A stretch of DNA of 64,000 nt, taken from contig NZ_JBAPLU010000015.1 in assembly GCF_037083825.1 (NCBI RefSeq), forward strand, positions 34,449 through 98,448. The letters run 5' to 3'. The stretch comes from Klenkia sesuvii (GTDB lineage Bacteria > Actinomycetota > Actinomycetes > Mycobacteriales > Geodermatophilaceae). Of this stretch, positions 16,862 to 24,904 are shown one piece after another; the first letter of the stretch is position 1, and every line of letters begins with the position of its first letter. The position numbers and the translations under genes are program-made. The notes below the pieces were generated by a model that saw only the letters and a program-made list of their open reading frames with translations, was not told where the DNA came from and made no database searches.

Positions 16862-17160
16862 GCCACCCAGGGTGCCACCACCAGTGTGCAGGGGAACGGC
16901 CCGAGGGCGGCGTGGGGGTGACCAATGGTCGACGAAACGGGGCAGTCCGTTTCGTCGTCGGCGACGTCGTGCGCCGAGCGCTGGCTGCCGACCCCGAGGA
17001 CCGCTACGGCCTCCTCGACGACCCCGTGGAGGCAGCCCGCGTCCCCCAGGGGGCCGGGCGTGGCTGGGCCTGCTCCCGCTGCTCGTCGCAGCCGTGGTCC
17101 AGGGCCAGGCGGACCATCACCGGCGGGTCCCACCGCTCGGCGTCCGCGGGGCGGGTGGGT
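16862..17160. other. Intergenic stretch with a hairpin and possibly a decayed coding remnant
   Basis: About 300 bp without an assignable gene between the HAD and Rieske genes. GACGAAACGG (16931-16940) and CCGTTTCGTC (16947-16956) form a perfect 10-bp hairpin that could terminate the Rieske transcript. From about 16957 to 17055 the plus strand reads with strong GC at third positions (RRALAADPEDRYGLLDDP), and a shift of frame continues as LGLLPLLVAAVVQGQ. This looks like a frameshifted fragment rather than an intact gene, but chance in high-GC DNA is not excluded. Confidence 0.3.
16931..16956 (-). terminator. Perfect 10-bp hairpin downstream of the Rieske gene
   Basis: GACGAAACGG-GGCAGT-CCGTTTCGTC, a symmetric stem with a 6-nt loop about 200 nt after the Rieske stop and upstream of the HAD start on the minus strand. 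Terminator role inferred from position; an operator is possible. Confidence 0.45.
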
Positions 17161-18348
17161 TCAGGCAGCGGCCACATCGTCGTCCTCCTCCTGGTCGGTC
17201 CTGCGGGCGGCGACCACGAGGTCGGCCAGGGTGGTGCGCAGGGCCGCGCCGAGGGCGTCGGTGGCCACGTGCACCTCGTCGCGCGGGGTCAGCGGCAGGC
17301 CCCGGCCGCGGTCGGCCGGGTCCAGGCGGCTGACCGCGGCCTGCAGGCGCAGTGCCGCGGCGGTCAGGTCGGGGCGGGTGACCCGGCCCTCGACCGACAC
17401 CCGGGCGTGGACGCGGGTGCAATCGCCGTCCTCGGGCTGCAGCAGGACCAGCTCCCACCGCACGGGCCCGCCGGCCGGCTCGACCCGGCGCAGCAGCTGG
17501 AAGGGGGCGGCGACCTCGGTGCGCACCCGGAGGTCGTCGGTCTCCCAGGTGCCGGTGAAGCCACCGGACAGCGTGTGCACCTGCCGACCCGGGCCGAGGA
17601 GGGCGTCGAGCAGCACCGCCGCCGGGGTGGCGGTGCGCAGCGGGGGCAACCACTGGGCCCGCCCGACGCCGGTGGCACCCAGGTCGGTGGCCACCGGCCG
17701 CCCCGGGGCGACCCACACCATCCCCTCGCGCTCGCGCACCCCCCACGCCGCCGGTGCGACCGCGATCCCGTCGTCGCGGCGCTCGAGGGTCCAGGTGCGG
17801 CCGAGCAGCCGGACCGACAGCCACCCCCCGGGGGCGAGCTGGTCGGCCGCGGCGACCGGGTGCCAGGCGTGCGCCAACGCGGGCGCCAGGTTGTCCAGGA
17901 CCGGGCCGCCGGGGGGCGGCAGCGCGGGCACGGGTTCGGCGACGGTGTCCGCACCGGCGCGCGGGGGACGCTGCTGCGCGGTGCGGTCGGGGGCCAGCCA
18001 GACCCAGCCGTCGCGCTCCTCGACGGCCCACGGGGTGGTGAGGTCGGCCCGCGGCGGCGGGACGGCGTGCGGGCCGAGGGCGGGGACCTCGGTGCACCGG
18101 CCGTCGGCGGCGAACCGCCAGCCGTGCCCGGCGCACCGCAGCTGCCCGCCCACCACCGTGGCGGCGGTCAGGGTGGTCAGGCGGTGCGGGCAGCGCGGCG
18201 AGAAGGCCGTGACCTCGCCGCCGGGCCGCAGCCGGAGGACGACCCAGGCCTGACCGCCGGCGCCCACCGGGACGGGGGTCGTGCCGACGTCGGCCGCGCG
18301 GGCCACGGGGAACCAACCGGGGGCGGGGACGGACCGCGAGGAGGCCAT
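17161..18348 (-). CDS. Rieske [2Fe-2S] protein with a second, ligand-less Rieske-like half
   Basis: A 395-aa protein. The N-terminal Rieske domain carries C-P-H (FSPRCPHRL) and C-x-x-H (LRCAGHGWRF), the complete cluster ligand set, and ends in DGWVWLAPDRT. After a Pro-rich linker a second half starts AHAWHPVAAADQLAPGGWLS and ends EGMVWVAPGRP, the same framework, but between them no Cys or His ligands remain. The last ~150 residues could be a START-like domain, but I find no clear two-His-one-carboxylate iron site, so it is not obviously a ring hydroxylase. ATG 18348 is taken; GTG 18360 is an alternative. Substrate and electron partner unknown. Divergent from DUF485/ActP. Confidence 0.75.
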   Translation of the reverse strand: MASSRSVPAPGWFPVARAADVGTTPVPVGAGGQAWVVLRLRPGGEVTAFSPRCPHRLTTLTAATVVGGQLRCAGHGWRFAADGRCTEVPALGPHAVPPPRADLTTPWAVEERDGWVWLAPDRTAQQRPPRAGADTVAEPVPALPPPGGPVLDNLAPALAHAWHPVAAADQLAPGGWLSVRLLGRTWTLERRDDGIAVAPAAWGVREREGMVWVAPGRPVATDLGATGVGRAQWLPPLRTATPAAVLLDALLGPGRQVHTLSGGFTGTWETDDLRVRTEVAAPFQLLRRVEPAGGPVRWELVLLQPEDGDCTRVHARVSVEGRVTRPDLTAAALRLQAAVSRLDPADRGRGLPLTPRDEVHVATDALGAALRTTLADLVVAARRTDQEEDDDVAAA

Positions 18349-18522
18349 GCACCAGTGCACCGCCCGCGCGTTCCCACCACGTTGCCCGCGTGTGACGTGT
18401 TGTGCTCGGTGGGCCGCGTGGGGCGACCGAACCGGAGCGGAACGGGCGGCGTCGGACGCGATGTCGAGGTGGACGTCTAGTGTCAGCGGTCACACAGCGG
18501 ACCCACAGTGAGGTGCCTGACC

Positions 18523-18879
18523 GTGACCGACCCCGAACGCCGGCTGCTCACCCCCGAGGAGTACCGGCAGGCCCAGGACTCCCCGGAGTTCACCGAGCTC
18601 AGGCGCCGCTTCCGGCGCTTCGCCGTCCCCATGACCGTGGCCTTCCTGGCCTGGTACCTGCTCTACGTGCTGCTCTCCACCTACGCCGTCGACCTGATGA
18701 GCACCCGCGTGTTCGGCGACGTCAACCTCGGCGTGCTGCTCGGGCTGGGCCAGTTCGTCACCACGTTCCTCATCACGCAGCTCTACGTCGCCTACTCGGC
18801 GCGCAACACCGACCCCATCGCCGACGAGATGCGCGGCCGCCTCGAGGCCCACGAGTACCGCACGGAGGGCCAGCAGTGA
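18523..18879 (+). CDS. DUF485 small membrane protein, partner of ActP
   Basis: A 118-aa DUF485 protein with two membrane helices (about 40-60 and 75-97; FAVPMTVAFLAWYLLYVLLS and VLLGLGQFVTTFLITQLYVA). DUF485 proteins are almost always encoded directly before acetate/pyruvate symporters and are assumed to assist them. GTG 18523 is chosen because GAGGTG lies 7 nt upstream; GTG 18508 is the alternative. The stop overlaps the actP start (GTGA). Confidence 0.9.
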   Translation: MTDPERRLLTPEEYRQAQDSPEFTELRRRFRRFAVPMTVAFLAWYLLYVLLSTYAVDLMSTRVFGDVNLGVLLGLGQFVTTFLITQLYVAYSARNTDPIADEMRGRLEAHEYRTEGQQ

Positions 18880-20501
18880 CCATCGGCAACCCCGCCGTCA
18901 ACATCTCCATCTTCGGCGTCTTCGTCCTCATCACGCTGGTCATCACGTTCCGCGCCAGCCGCAACAACAAGAGCGCCGCCGACTACTACGCCGCCGGCCG
19001 CAACATCTCCGGCACCCAGAACGGCCTGGCCATCGCCGGGGACTACCTGTCGGCCGCGTCGTTCCTGGGCATCGCCGGCGCCATCGCCGTCTACGGCTAC
19101 GACGGCTTCCTCTACTCGATCGGGTTCCTGGTCGCCTGGCTGGTCGCGCTGCTGCTGGTGGCCGAGCTGCTGCGCAACACCGCCCGGTTCACCATGGCCG
19201 ACGTCCTGGCCTTCCGCATGCGGCAGGGCCCGGTGCGCACGGCGGCGGCGCTGTCCACCCTGGCGGTCTCGCTGTTCTACCTGCTGGCCCAGATGGCCGG
19301 TGCCGGTGGGCTGGTCACCCTCCTGCTGGGCATCGAGGGCGCCGGGGCGCAGGCGGCCACGGTCGTCGTCGTCGGGGCGCTGATGATCTTCTACGTGCTG
19401 GTCGGCGGCATGCGCGGCACCACCTACGTGCAGCTGATCAAGGCGACCCTGCTCATCGCCGGGGCCCTGGTCATGACCGTCTGGGTGCTCGGGAAGTACG
19501 GGTTCAACCTGTCCTCGCTGCTGGGCGGTGCGGCCGACACCGCGGCGCAGCAGAGCACCGCCCGCGACGTGCTCTCGCCGATGGGCCAGTACGGCGCCAC
19601 CGGCACCTCCAAGCTCGACTTCGTCTCCCTCGGCCTGGCGCTCGTGCTCGGGACGGCGGGCCTCCCGCACGTGCTCATGCGCTTCTACACGGTGCCCACC
19701 GCCAAGGACGCCCGGAAGTCCGTCGTCTGGGCGATCTGGCTGATCGGCTTCTTCTACCTGTTCAGCCTGGTCATCGGCTACGGCGCCGGCGCCCTCGTCG
19801 GGGCCGACCGCATCCTGGCCGCCCCGGGGGCGGTGAACTCCGCGGCACCGCTGCTGGCCTTCGAGCTCGGCGGCACCGTGCTGCTGGGCATCATCGCCGG
19901 CGTCGCCTTCGCCACCATCCTCGCGGTGGTCGCCGGGCTCACCATCACCGCGTCGGCGTCCTTCGCGCACGACATCTACAACTCGGTGATCAAGAAGGGG
20001 TCGGCCACGGGCACCCAGGAGGTGCGGGTCGCCCGCACCACCTCCTGCGTCATCGGCGCGGTGGCCATCGGGCTGGGCATCCTGGCCCTGCAGGCCGGAC
20101 TGAACATCGCCTTCCTGGTGGCGCTGGCGTTCGCCGTGGCCGCCTCGGCGAACCTGCCCACGATCCTCTACACGCTGTTCTGGAAGCGTTTCACCACCCA
20201 GGGTGCGCTGTGGTCGATCTACGGCGGGCTCATCTCCTGCCTGGTGCTCATCGTGTTCTCCCCGGTGGTCTCCGGGGCGCCGGTGAACGCGACCACAGGC
20301 AAGTCCACGTCGCTCATCCAGGACGTCGACTTCTCCTGGTTCCCGCTCAACAACCCGGGTCTGGTCTCGATCCCGCTGGCCTTCTTCCTGGGCTGGCTGG
20401 GCACGGTGCTCGACCGCACGAAGGCCGACGCCGCCAAGTACGCCGAGCTGGAGGTCCGCTCGCTGACCGGCATCGGCGCGGAGAAGGCCGTCCAGCACTA
20501 G
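18876..20501 (+). CDS. actP: ActP-like sodium:solute symporter (acetate/monocarboxylate)
   Basis: A 541-aa SSS-family transporter with about 13 membrane helices. The N-terminal block DYYAAGRNISGTQNGLAIAG and the next segment DYLSAASFLGIAGAIAVYGY match ActP/MctC monocarboxylate permeases, as do the GLPHVLMRFYTVP and SFAHDIYNSVIKKG regions. Expected to take up acetate, possibly pyruvate or propionate, with Na+ or H+. Coupled to DUF485 by a 4-bp overlap. The C-terminal soluble tail is short. No acetyl-CoA synthetase of the Acs type is next to it. Confidence 0.9.
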   Translation: MTIGNPAVNISIFGVFVLITLVITFRASRNNKSAADYYAAGRNISGTQNGLAIAGDYLSAASFLGIAGAIAVYGYDGFLYSIGFLVAWLVALLLVAELLRNTARFTMADVLAFRMRQGPVRTAAALSTLAVSLFYLLAQMAGAGGLVTLLLGIEGAGAQAATVVVVGALMIFYVLVGGMRGTTYVQLIKATLLIAGALVMTVWVLGKYGFNLSSLLGGAADTAAQQSTARDVLSPMGQYGATGTSKLDFVSLGLALVLGTAGLPHVLMRFYTVPTAKDARKSVVWAIWLIGFFYLFSLVIGYGAGALVGADRILAAPGAVNSAAPLLAFELGGTVLLGIIAGVAFATILAVVAGLTITASASFAHDIYNSVIKKGSATGTQEVRVARTTSCVIGAVAIGLGILALQAGLNIAFLVALAFAVAASANLPTILYTLFWKRFTTQGALWSIYGGLISCLVLIVFSPVVSGAPVNATTGKSTSLIQDVDFSWFPLNNPGLVSIPLAFFLGWLGTVLDRTKADAAKYAELEVRSLTGIGAEKAVQH

Positions 20502-20506
20502 GGGCG

Positions 20507-20527
20507 GGCACGGCTGGCTACCGTGCC
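20507..20527. terminator. 7-bp hairpin between actP and the MutL-like gene
   Basis: GGCACGG (20507-20513) pairs with CCGTGCC (20521-20527) across 7 nt. It follows the actP stop and ends 3 nt before the next start codon, so it may attenuate read-through or mask that start. Confidence 0.4.
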
Positions 20528-20530
20528 GGG

Positions 20531-21778
20531 GTGGACCTGGTCGCCTGCGTGGACATCGGCTCGACGTTCACGAAGGCGGCCCTGGTCTCGGTGCCCGCAG
20601 GCGAGCTGCTGGCCACCGCGCAGGCGCCCACCACCCTCGACGACGTCGTCCGCGGGGTGCTCGAGGCGACCGCCGGGTTCGGCGACGACGTCCCGGTACT
20701 GGCCTGCTCCTCGGCCGGCGGCGGGCTGCGGCTGGCCGTCGTCGGCTACGAGCAGCTGATCAGCGCCGAGGCCGGGCACCGCGCCGCGCTGTCGGCCGGC
20801 GCGCGGGTGGTGCACGTGGCGGCCGGGCGACTGGACGCGGCCGGGCTGGCTGCGCTGGCCGGTGCCCGGCCCGACGTCGTCCTGCTGGTCGGCGGTACCG
20901 ACGGGGGCGACGCCGCGGTGCTGCGGCACAACGCCGCCGCGCTGGCGGGGTGGGACCGGTCCGTCCCGGTCGTGCTCGCCGGCAACGCCCAGGTCGCCGA
21001 CGAGGTCGCCGGCGTGCTGCGGGACGGCGGCCTGCCGGTCACCGCCTGCGCCAACGTGCTGCCCGACATCGGCGAGCTGGCCCCCGAGCCCGCCCGTGCG
21101 GCGATCCGGGCGGTGTTCCTCGAGCACGTGATCGGCGGCGACACGCTCTCCACCGACCCCCGGCTGCGGCAGTGGGTGCGCGCGGTCACCCCCGACGCGG
21201 TGCTCGACGGGGTCGTCGTGCTGGCCGGGTTGCGGGCCGCGGGCGACGTCCCCGGGGTGGTCGTGCTCGACGTGGGCGGGGCGACCACCGACGTCTACTG
21301 CGTCCCCGACCTCGACGCCGAGCAGGCCGCGCTGCGCCGGGAGGCGGTCGGCGTCCCCGCGCACCGGCGCACCGTCGAGGGCGACCTGGGGGTCCACCAC
21401 GCGGTCGAGGACCTGCGGGCCGCCGCGGCCGCGGAGAACCTGCCCCCGCTCGCCGACGACCCGCTGGCCCCCGGCGAGGCCGCGGCCACCGTGGCGCTGC
21501 GCCGGCACCTGCGCGCCGAGGCGGCCTACGGCCCGGGTGGCTCGTCGGCCCGCGGAGTGGGTCTCGTGGTGCTGTCCGGCGGGGTGTTCCGGCACGCCGC
21601 AGCGGCCGACCGCGACGCCGTGGTGGCCCGGCTGGCCGGCGACCGTGGCGGGGCCGGCGGGGTGCTCACCGGCGCCGAGGTCGTGGTGGACGCCGCCTAC
21701 GTGCTCGCCGCGGTGGGCCTGCTCGCCCGCGACCACCCCGACGCCGCCTGCGCCCTCGCCGCCACCCTGCTGCCCTGA
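20531..21778 (+). CDS. MutL/GlmL-family ATPase (adenosylcobalamin-mutase reactivase-like), orphan
   Basis: A 415-aa ASKHA-fold ATPase. The phosphate-1 loop DIGSTFTKAAL (8-18) and phosphate-2 loop VVLDVGGATTDVY (about 249-261) are the signature of the GlmL/MutL family, encoded beside glutamate mutase or ornithine/lysine aminomutase and thought to reactivate the cobalamin enzyme. LLVGGTDGGD and VVLAGNAQVADEV are also family-typical. No mutase subunit or other B12 gene occurs in the window, so its client is elsewhere or it has another role. Start GTG 20531 lies 29 nt after actP, on the same strand. Confidence 0.75.
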   Translation: MDLVACVDIGSTFTKAALVSVPAGELLATAQAPTTLDDVVRGVLEATAGFGDDVPVLACSSAGGGLRLAVVGYEQLISAEAGHRAALSAGARVVHVAAGRLDAAGLAALAGARPDVVLLVGGTDGGDAAVLRHNAAALAGWDRSVPVVLAGNAQVADEVAGVLRDGGLPVTACANVLPDIGELAPEPARAAIRAVFLEHVIGGDTLSTDPRLRQWVRAVTPDAVLDGVVVLAGLRAAGDVPGVVVLDVGGATTDVYCVPDLDAEQAALRREAVGVPAHRRTVEGDLGVHHAVEDLRAAAAAENLPPLADDPLAPGEAAATVALRRHLRAEAAYGPGGSSARGVGLVVLSGGVFRHAAAADRDAVVARLAGDRGGAGGVLTGAEVVVDAAYVLAAVGLLARDHPDAACALAATLLP

Positions 21779-21796
21779 CGCCCGTCGGCTCTGGCA

Positions 21797-21880
21797 TGGA
21801 TCAGCCCGGCTGATCGAACTCCGTCCTGGCTCACCGACGCCGGTGAGCCAGGACGGCCGCTCGTGCACCCAGCTGATCCA
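21797..21880. repeat. Nested palindromic element with a perfect 16-bp hairpin
   Basis: Outer arms TGGATCAGC (21797-21805) and GCTGATCCA (21872-21880) enclose an inner stem CCGTCCTGGCTCACCG (21821-21836) and CGGTGAGCCAGGACGG (21841-21856) with a 4-nt loop ACGC. The left outer arm is itself palindromic (GATCAGCC-C-GGCTGATC, 21799-21815). It lies between the convergent MutL-like and pentapeptide genes and would work as a bidirectional terminator; the nesting is more elaborate than a simple terminator and suggests a REP-like element. Confidence 0.75.
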
Positions 21881-21898
21881 CGCCGGGGGGCCGCGGGG

Positions 21899-22534
21899 TC
21901 AGCGGGCGACGCGGATGCCCAGCTCGGCGGCCAGCGCCCCCGCCCAGCCGGCCAGCTGGGCCGCGCTGATCGTCGCCCCGCGCAGGCCGGTCACGCCGTC
22001 GAGGTCGGGCAGGCCGGCGCCGGTCAGGTCGACGTCACGGCAGCGGGCACCGCTCACGTGCAGCGTGCCCACCTCGCCGCCGGTCACGGTCACCCGGCGC
22101 AGGTCGGCGCCGCCGAGGTCGAGCTCGCCCAGGACGCAGTCGACCAGCTCGACCTCCACCAGCGTCGCCCCCCGGAGGTTGACGTAGTCGGCCCGCACCC
22201 CGGTCAGGGTGACCCGGGTCCAGCTCGCTCCGTGCGCGGTGAGCGCCCCGTAGCGACCGCCCTCGACGACCGCGTCGAGCCACGTGCCGTCGTGCGCGAC
22301 CAGCTCGGTGGCCCGGCAGCGCAGCAGGCCCGTCGTCGACAGCCGCGCCCGGGAGAGCGCCAGGCCGTCCAGCGCGCAGTCCTCGAGCAGGCACTCCAGC
22401 AGCTGGGCGGCCCCGGCGTCCCCGGTCAGCTCCAGCTCGGCGAACCGCAGGCCGTCCGCCGTCCCGCCGGCGAGGTCGTGCGGGCCGGCGTCGGTCAGCG
22501 GGGGCAGGGGTGCGAGCAGCGCGGCGACGTCCAC
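21899..22534 (-). CDS. Pentapeptide-repeat protein
   Basis: A 211-aa protein made largely of degenerate A(D/N)LXX pentapeptides (for example LRFAELELTG, VNLRGATLVEVELVDC, LDLGGADLRRVTVTG, CRDVDLTGAGL), predicted to fold as a right-handed quadrilateral beta-helix. Some family members mimic DNA and protect gyrase, most are of unknown function. GTG 22534 is the only reasonable start. It is convergent with the MutL-like gene and upstream of no operon partner. Confidence 0.85.
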   Translation of the reverse strand: MDVAALLAPLPPLTDAGPHDLAGGTADGLRFAELELTGDAGAAQLLECLLEDCALDGLALSRARLSTTGLLRCRATELVAHDGTWLDAVVEGGRYGALTAHGASWTRVTLTGVRADYVNLRGATLVEVELVDCVLGELDLGGADLRRVTVTGGEVGTLHVSGARCRDVDLTGAGLPDLDGVTGLRGATISAAQLAGWAGALAAELGIRVAR

Positions 22535-22548
22535 CCGCCCACCCTCGC

Positions 22549-22599
22549 AGCCGGGTCAGGGTGCCAGCCGGGTCAGGGTGCCAGCCGGGTCAGGGGGCC
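22549..22599. repeat. Three tandem copies of a 17-bp unit
   Basis: AGCCGGGTCAGGGTGCC occurs at 22549-22565 and 22566-22582, and with one change at 22583-22599. Each unit contains TCA, which on the minus strand is a TGA; the third supplies the stop codon of the bPH2 protein gene. The array is a local duplication of that gene's 3' end. Confidence 0.85.
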
Positions 22600-24020
22600 A
22601 GGGTCTCGGCCCACCGTCCGGAGGCGGCCACCGCGAACGGGACGGCGTCCTCGGCCGCCACGTCGAGGGCCTGGTAGCCGCCCGCCCCCGCCCCGACCGC
22701 GGCCAGCACCGTCGCGAGGCCCTGGCGGCGCTGGACGAACGTCTGCTGCACCTGCCAGCCGACCACGGCCCGGCGCTGCAGCACCGCCTGCTCGCGCACC
22801 AGCCACCCCGACCGCACCGAGAACGTGCGGGCGCCGGCGACGTGCCCGAGCGCGGCGTAGCGGCCCAGCCCCAGCGGCACGCCGAGCGCGGTCAGCACCG
22901 CGCCGGTCAGCAGCACCCACCACAGCCCGAGGCCCGCGGTGAGCACCACCCCGACCACCAGGACGACGCCCCCGGGTGCCACCGCCCGCACCAACCGGCG
23001 CCGCCGGGCCGCCGGGGGGTGGGCGCGCAGCGGACCGGGGTCCTCGACCAACCGTCGAGTGACCGCCCAGGCCTCGGCGCGCGGCCCCAGCGGCAGCAGC
23101 TGGCCGCGCCGCGCGGCGTCGCCCAGGCCGGTGACCAGCGCCGTCGCCCGGGCCGCGCGGACCCACCGCATGCCCAGGCCCTCGGACACGGTGCACCCGC
23201 GGATCCGGTCGACCTCCAGCTCCGTGTGCCGCCGGGTGAGCAACCCGCGGACGGCGACCAGCGACCCGCCGCGCCGCACCAGCCGGAACCGCCAGTTGAC
23301 CAGCGCGCTGCCCACGATCGACCCGACCACCAGCAGCACGGCCACCGCGAGCAGCACCAGCCCGACGACGGCGGTGTCGGTCAGGTCGGGCCGGTCCAGG
23401 TCGGGGCGCCATCGCCGGGGCAGCTCGTCGACCAGCCGGAACAGGGCGCCGACGGCGGCCAGCGGCACGGCCAGGTAGCTGCCGACCAGCGGGGCGTAGA
23501 GCAACCACCGGTCGTCGAGCCGGGCGAACTCCTCCTCCGGCGGGTCGGCCGCGAAGGCCTCGGCGGGCACGTCGGGGGCTCGCCGGGCGAGCAGGTGCGT
23601 GCGCAGCCGGTCGGCCTCTGCCGGCGGCAGGCCGTCGACGACCAGCTCCTCCTCGTCGGCCTGCACCGCCCCGGCCGCGGCGTCGATGCGCACCCGCACC
23701 AGCCCGAGCGCGCGGTGCAGCAGCGGTGCCTCGACCTCCACCCCGCGCACCCGGTCCAGCGGCACGGTGCGCACCGAGCGGGACAGCAGTCCCCGGGTCA
23801 CCACCACCGCGGCCTCGCCGGGGGAGTAGCGGAACCGCCACCAGACCAGGACGGCGCTGACCAGCGAGACCGCCGTGACCGCTCCGACGAGCGCGACCAC
23901 CGCCCACGGGCCGTCGCTCAACCCGCGCACGGCCCCGATGGCCAGCACCACCGGCACCCATTGCCGGGCCTGCTTGAACGTGATCGTGTGCACCAGCACG
24001 ATCCGCCAGGAGGTGCGCAC
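22590..24020 (-). CDS. Membrane protein with bacterial PH domains (YdbT-like)
   Basis: A 476-aa protein with three bPH2 (DUF304) domains, each following a membrane helix pair: strands such as VVVTRGLLSRSVRTVPLDRV, LVAVRGLLTRRHTELEVDRI and SVRSGWLVREQAVLQRRAVV show the repeated pattern V-x-x-G-x-L-x-R-x-x-x-x-V-x-x-x-R-x. Pairs of YdbT/YdbS-like proteins are widespread in Gram-positive bacteria and have been linked to envelope stress and bacteriocin resistance; molecular function is open. GTG 24020 starts 1 nt after the YdbS-like stop, so the two form an operon. Confidence 0.85.
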   Translation of the reverse strand: MRTSWRIVLVHTITFKQARQWVPVVLAIGAVRGLSDGPWAVVALVGAVTAVSLVSAVLVWWRFRYSPGEAAVVVTRGLLSRSVRTVPLDRVRGVEVEAPLLHRALGLVRVRIDAAAGAVQADEEELVVDGLPPAEADRLRTHLLARRAPDVPAEAFAADPPEEEFARLDDRWLLYAPLVGSYLAVPLAAVGALFRLVDELPRRWRPDLDRPDLTDTAVVGLVLLAVAVLLVVGSIVGSALVNWRFRLVRRGGSLVAVRGLLTRRHTELEVDRIRGCTVSEGLGMRWVRAARATALVTGLGDAARRGQLLPLGPRAEAWAVTRRLVEDPGPLRAHPPAARRRRLVRAVAPGGVVLVVGVVLTAGLGLWWVLLTGAVLTALGVPLGLGRYAALGHVAGARTFSVRSGWLVREQAVLQRRAVVGWQVQQTFVQRRQGLATVLAAVGAGAGGYQALDVAAEDAVPFAVAASGRWAETLAP

Positions 24021-24021
24021 G

Positions 24022-24522
24022 TCAGGTCGCCTCGTCCCGCACCAGCTCGGCCCGCCGGGCCAGGTCGTCGGCCACCCGGGCGGCGACCTCGGCGTCCAGG
24101 TGGGGGATGCGCACGGTGCCCTGCGACGACGCGGTCAGCACCGCGACGCTGGCCAGCCCGAACAGCTGCTGCACGGCGCCGCGGGTGACGTCGACGGTCT
24201 GGATGCGCGAGACCGGCACCAGGGTCCAGGTGCGCGACAGCCAGCCGGTGAGGGTGTAGACGGCGTCGGCGGTGACCTCCCAGCGGTGCACCCGGTGGCG
24301 CAGTCGCGGCCGTACCCCGATGGCCACCACGCCCTCGACCACGACCAGCACCGCCAGCAGCACGGTGACCCACGTGGGCAGGGGCAGGACCACCGAGGCG
24401 CCGACCACGAGGGCAGCCAGCACCAGCGTGCCGAGGACCCCCTCGACGGTCCACAACCCGATCGCGTTGCGGGACGGCGACCACGCGGGGGTGCGGGCGG
24501 GTTCGGGGTGCACGGGCCCCAT
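24022..24522 (-). CDS. Membrane protein with a bacterial PH domain (YdbS-like)
   Basis: A 166-aa protein with two membrane helices (about 30-75) and one bPH2 domain (VTADAVYTLTGWLSRTWTLV, VSRIQTVDVTRGAVQQLFGL). Start ATG 24522 (MGPVHPEPARTPAW) gives the usual family length; the frame is open further upstream but that part overlaps the divergent rhodanese gene and is not protein-like. First gene of the YdbS/YdbT-like pair. Confidence 0.85.
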   Translation of the reverse strand: MGPVHPEPARTPAWSPSRNAIGLWTVEGVLGTLVLAALVVGASVVLPLPTWVTVLLAVLVVVEGVVAIGVRPRLRHRVHRWEVTADAVYTLTGWLSRTWTLVPVSRIQTVDVTRGAVQQLFGLASVAVLTASSQGTVRIPHLDAEVAARVADDLARRAELVRDEAT

Positions 24523-24549
24523 CCTCCCGGGTAGGCCACCATGGGGTGC

Positions 24550-24885
24550 GTGACGATGCCGCAGCAGGTCCCCACCGTGCCCGCCGCCGACGTGCCCGAG
24601 GGTGCCGTCGTGCTCGACGTCCGCGAGGACGACGAGTGGGTGGCCGGCCACGTCGAGGGCGCCACCCACATCCCGATGGGCGAGGTGCCGGCCCGGCTCG
24701 ACGACCTCCCCGAGGGCGACCCGCTCTACGTGACCTGCCGCGGCGGCGGCCGCTCGGCCCGCGTCGCCGCCTGGTTGAACGCCAACGGCTACGACGCGGT
24801 CAACGTCGGCGGCGGCATGGGCGAGTGGCAGGCCGCCGGCCGCCCGATGGTCAGCGAGACCGGCAACCCGCCCACCGTCGTCTGA
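24550..24885 (+). CDS. Single-domain rhodanese-like sulfurtransferase
   Basis: About 111 aa, one rhodanese domain: VVLDVREDDEWVAGHVEGA, IPMGEVPARLDDLPEGDPLY, and an active-site loop CRGGGRSARVA whose Cys is the expected sulfane-carrying residue. The C-terminal NVGGGMGEWQAAGRP is typical. Start is uncertain among ATG 24541, GTG 24550 and ATG 24556; homologues of this kind begin close to the PQQVPTV segment. Divergent from the PH-domain operon with only ~20 nt between them. Confidence 0.88.
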   Translation: MTMPQQVPTVPAADVPEGAVVLDVREDDEWVAGHVEGATHIPMGEVPARLDDLPEGDPLYVTCRGGGRSARVAAWLNANGYDAVNVGGGMGEWQAAGRPMVSETGNPPTVV

Positions 24886-24904
24886 CGGCGGGCGGGCGGC
24901 CGCC

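Noticed and set aside
16925..18253. A plus-strand gene opposite the Rieske protein
   Set aside because: The translation is Ser/Arg/Thr-rich low complexity, typical of an antisense frame; only the first ~100 bp upstream of the Rieske stop is kept as a possible remnant.
17161..18348. Ring-hydroxylating dioxygenase large subunit
   Set aside because: Only the Rieske half is convincing; I cannot find the D/E-x-x-H-x-x-x-x-H mononuclear iron site, and no reductase or ferredoxin is adjacent.
18480..18500. CRP-type operator (GTGTCAGCGGTCACAC) before the DUF485-actP genes
   Set aside because: The right half TCACA fits, but at the required 6-bp spacing the left half is AGTGT, matching TGTGA poorly. 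Too weak to call.
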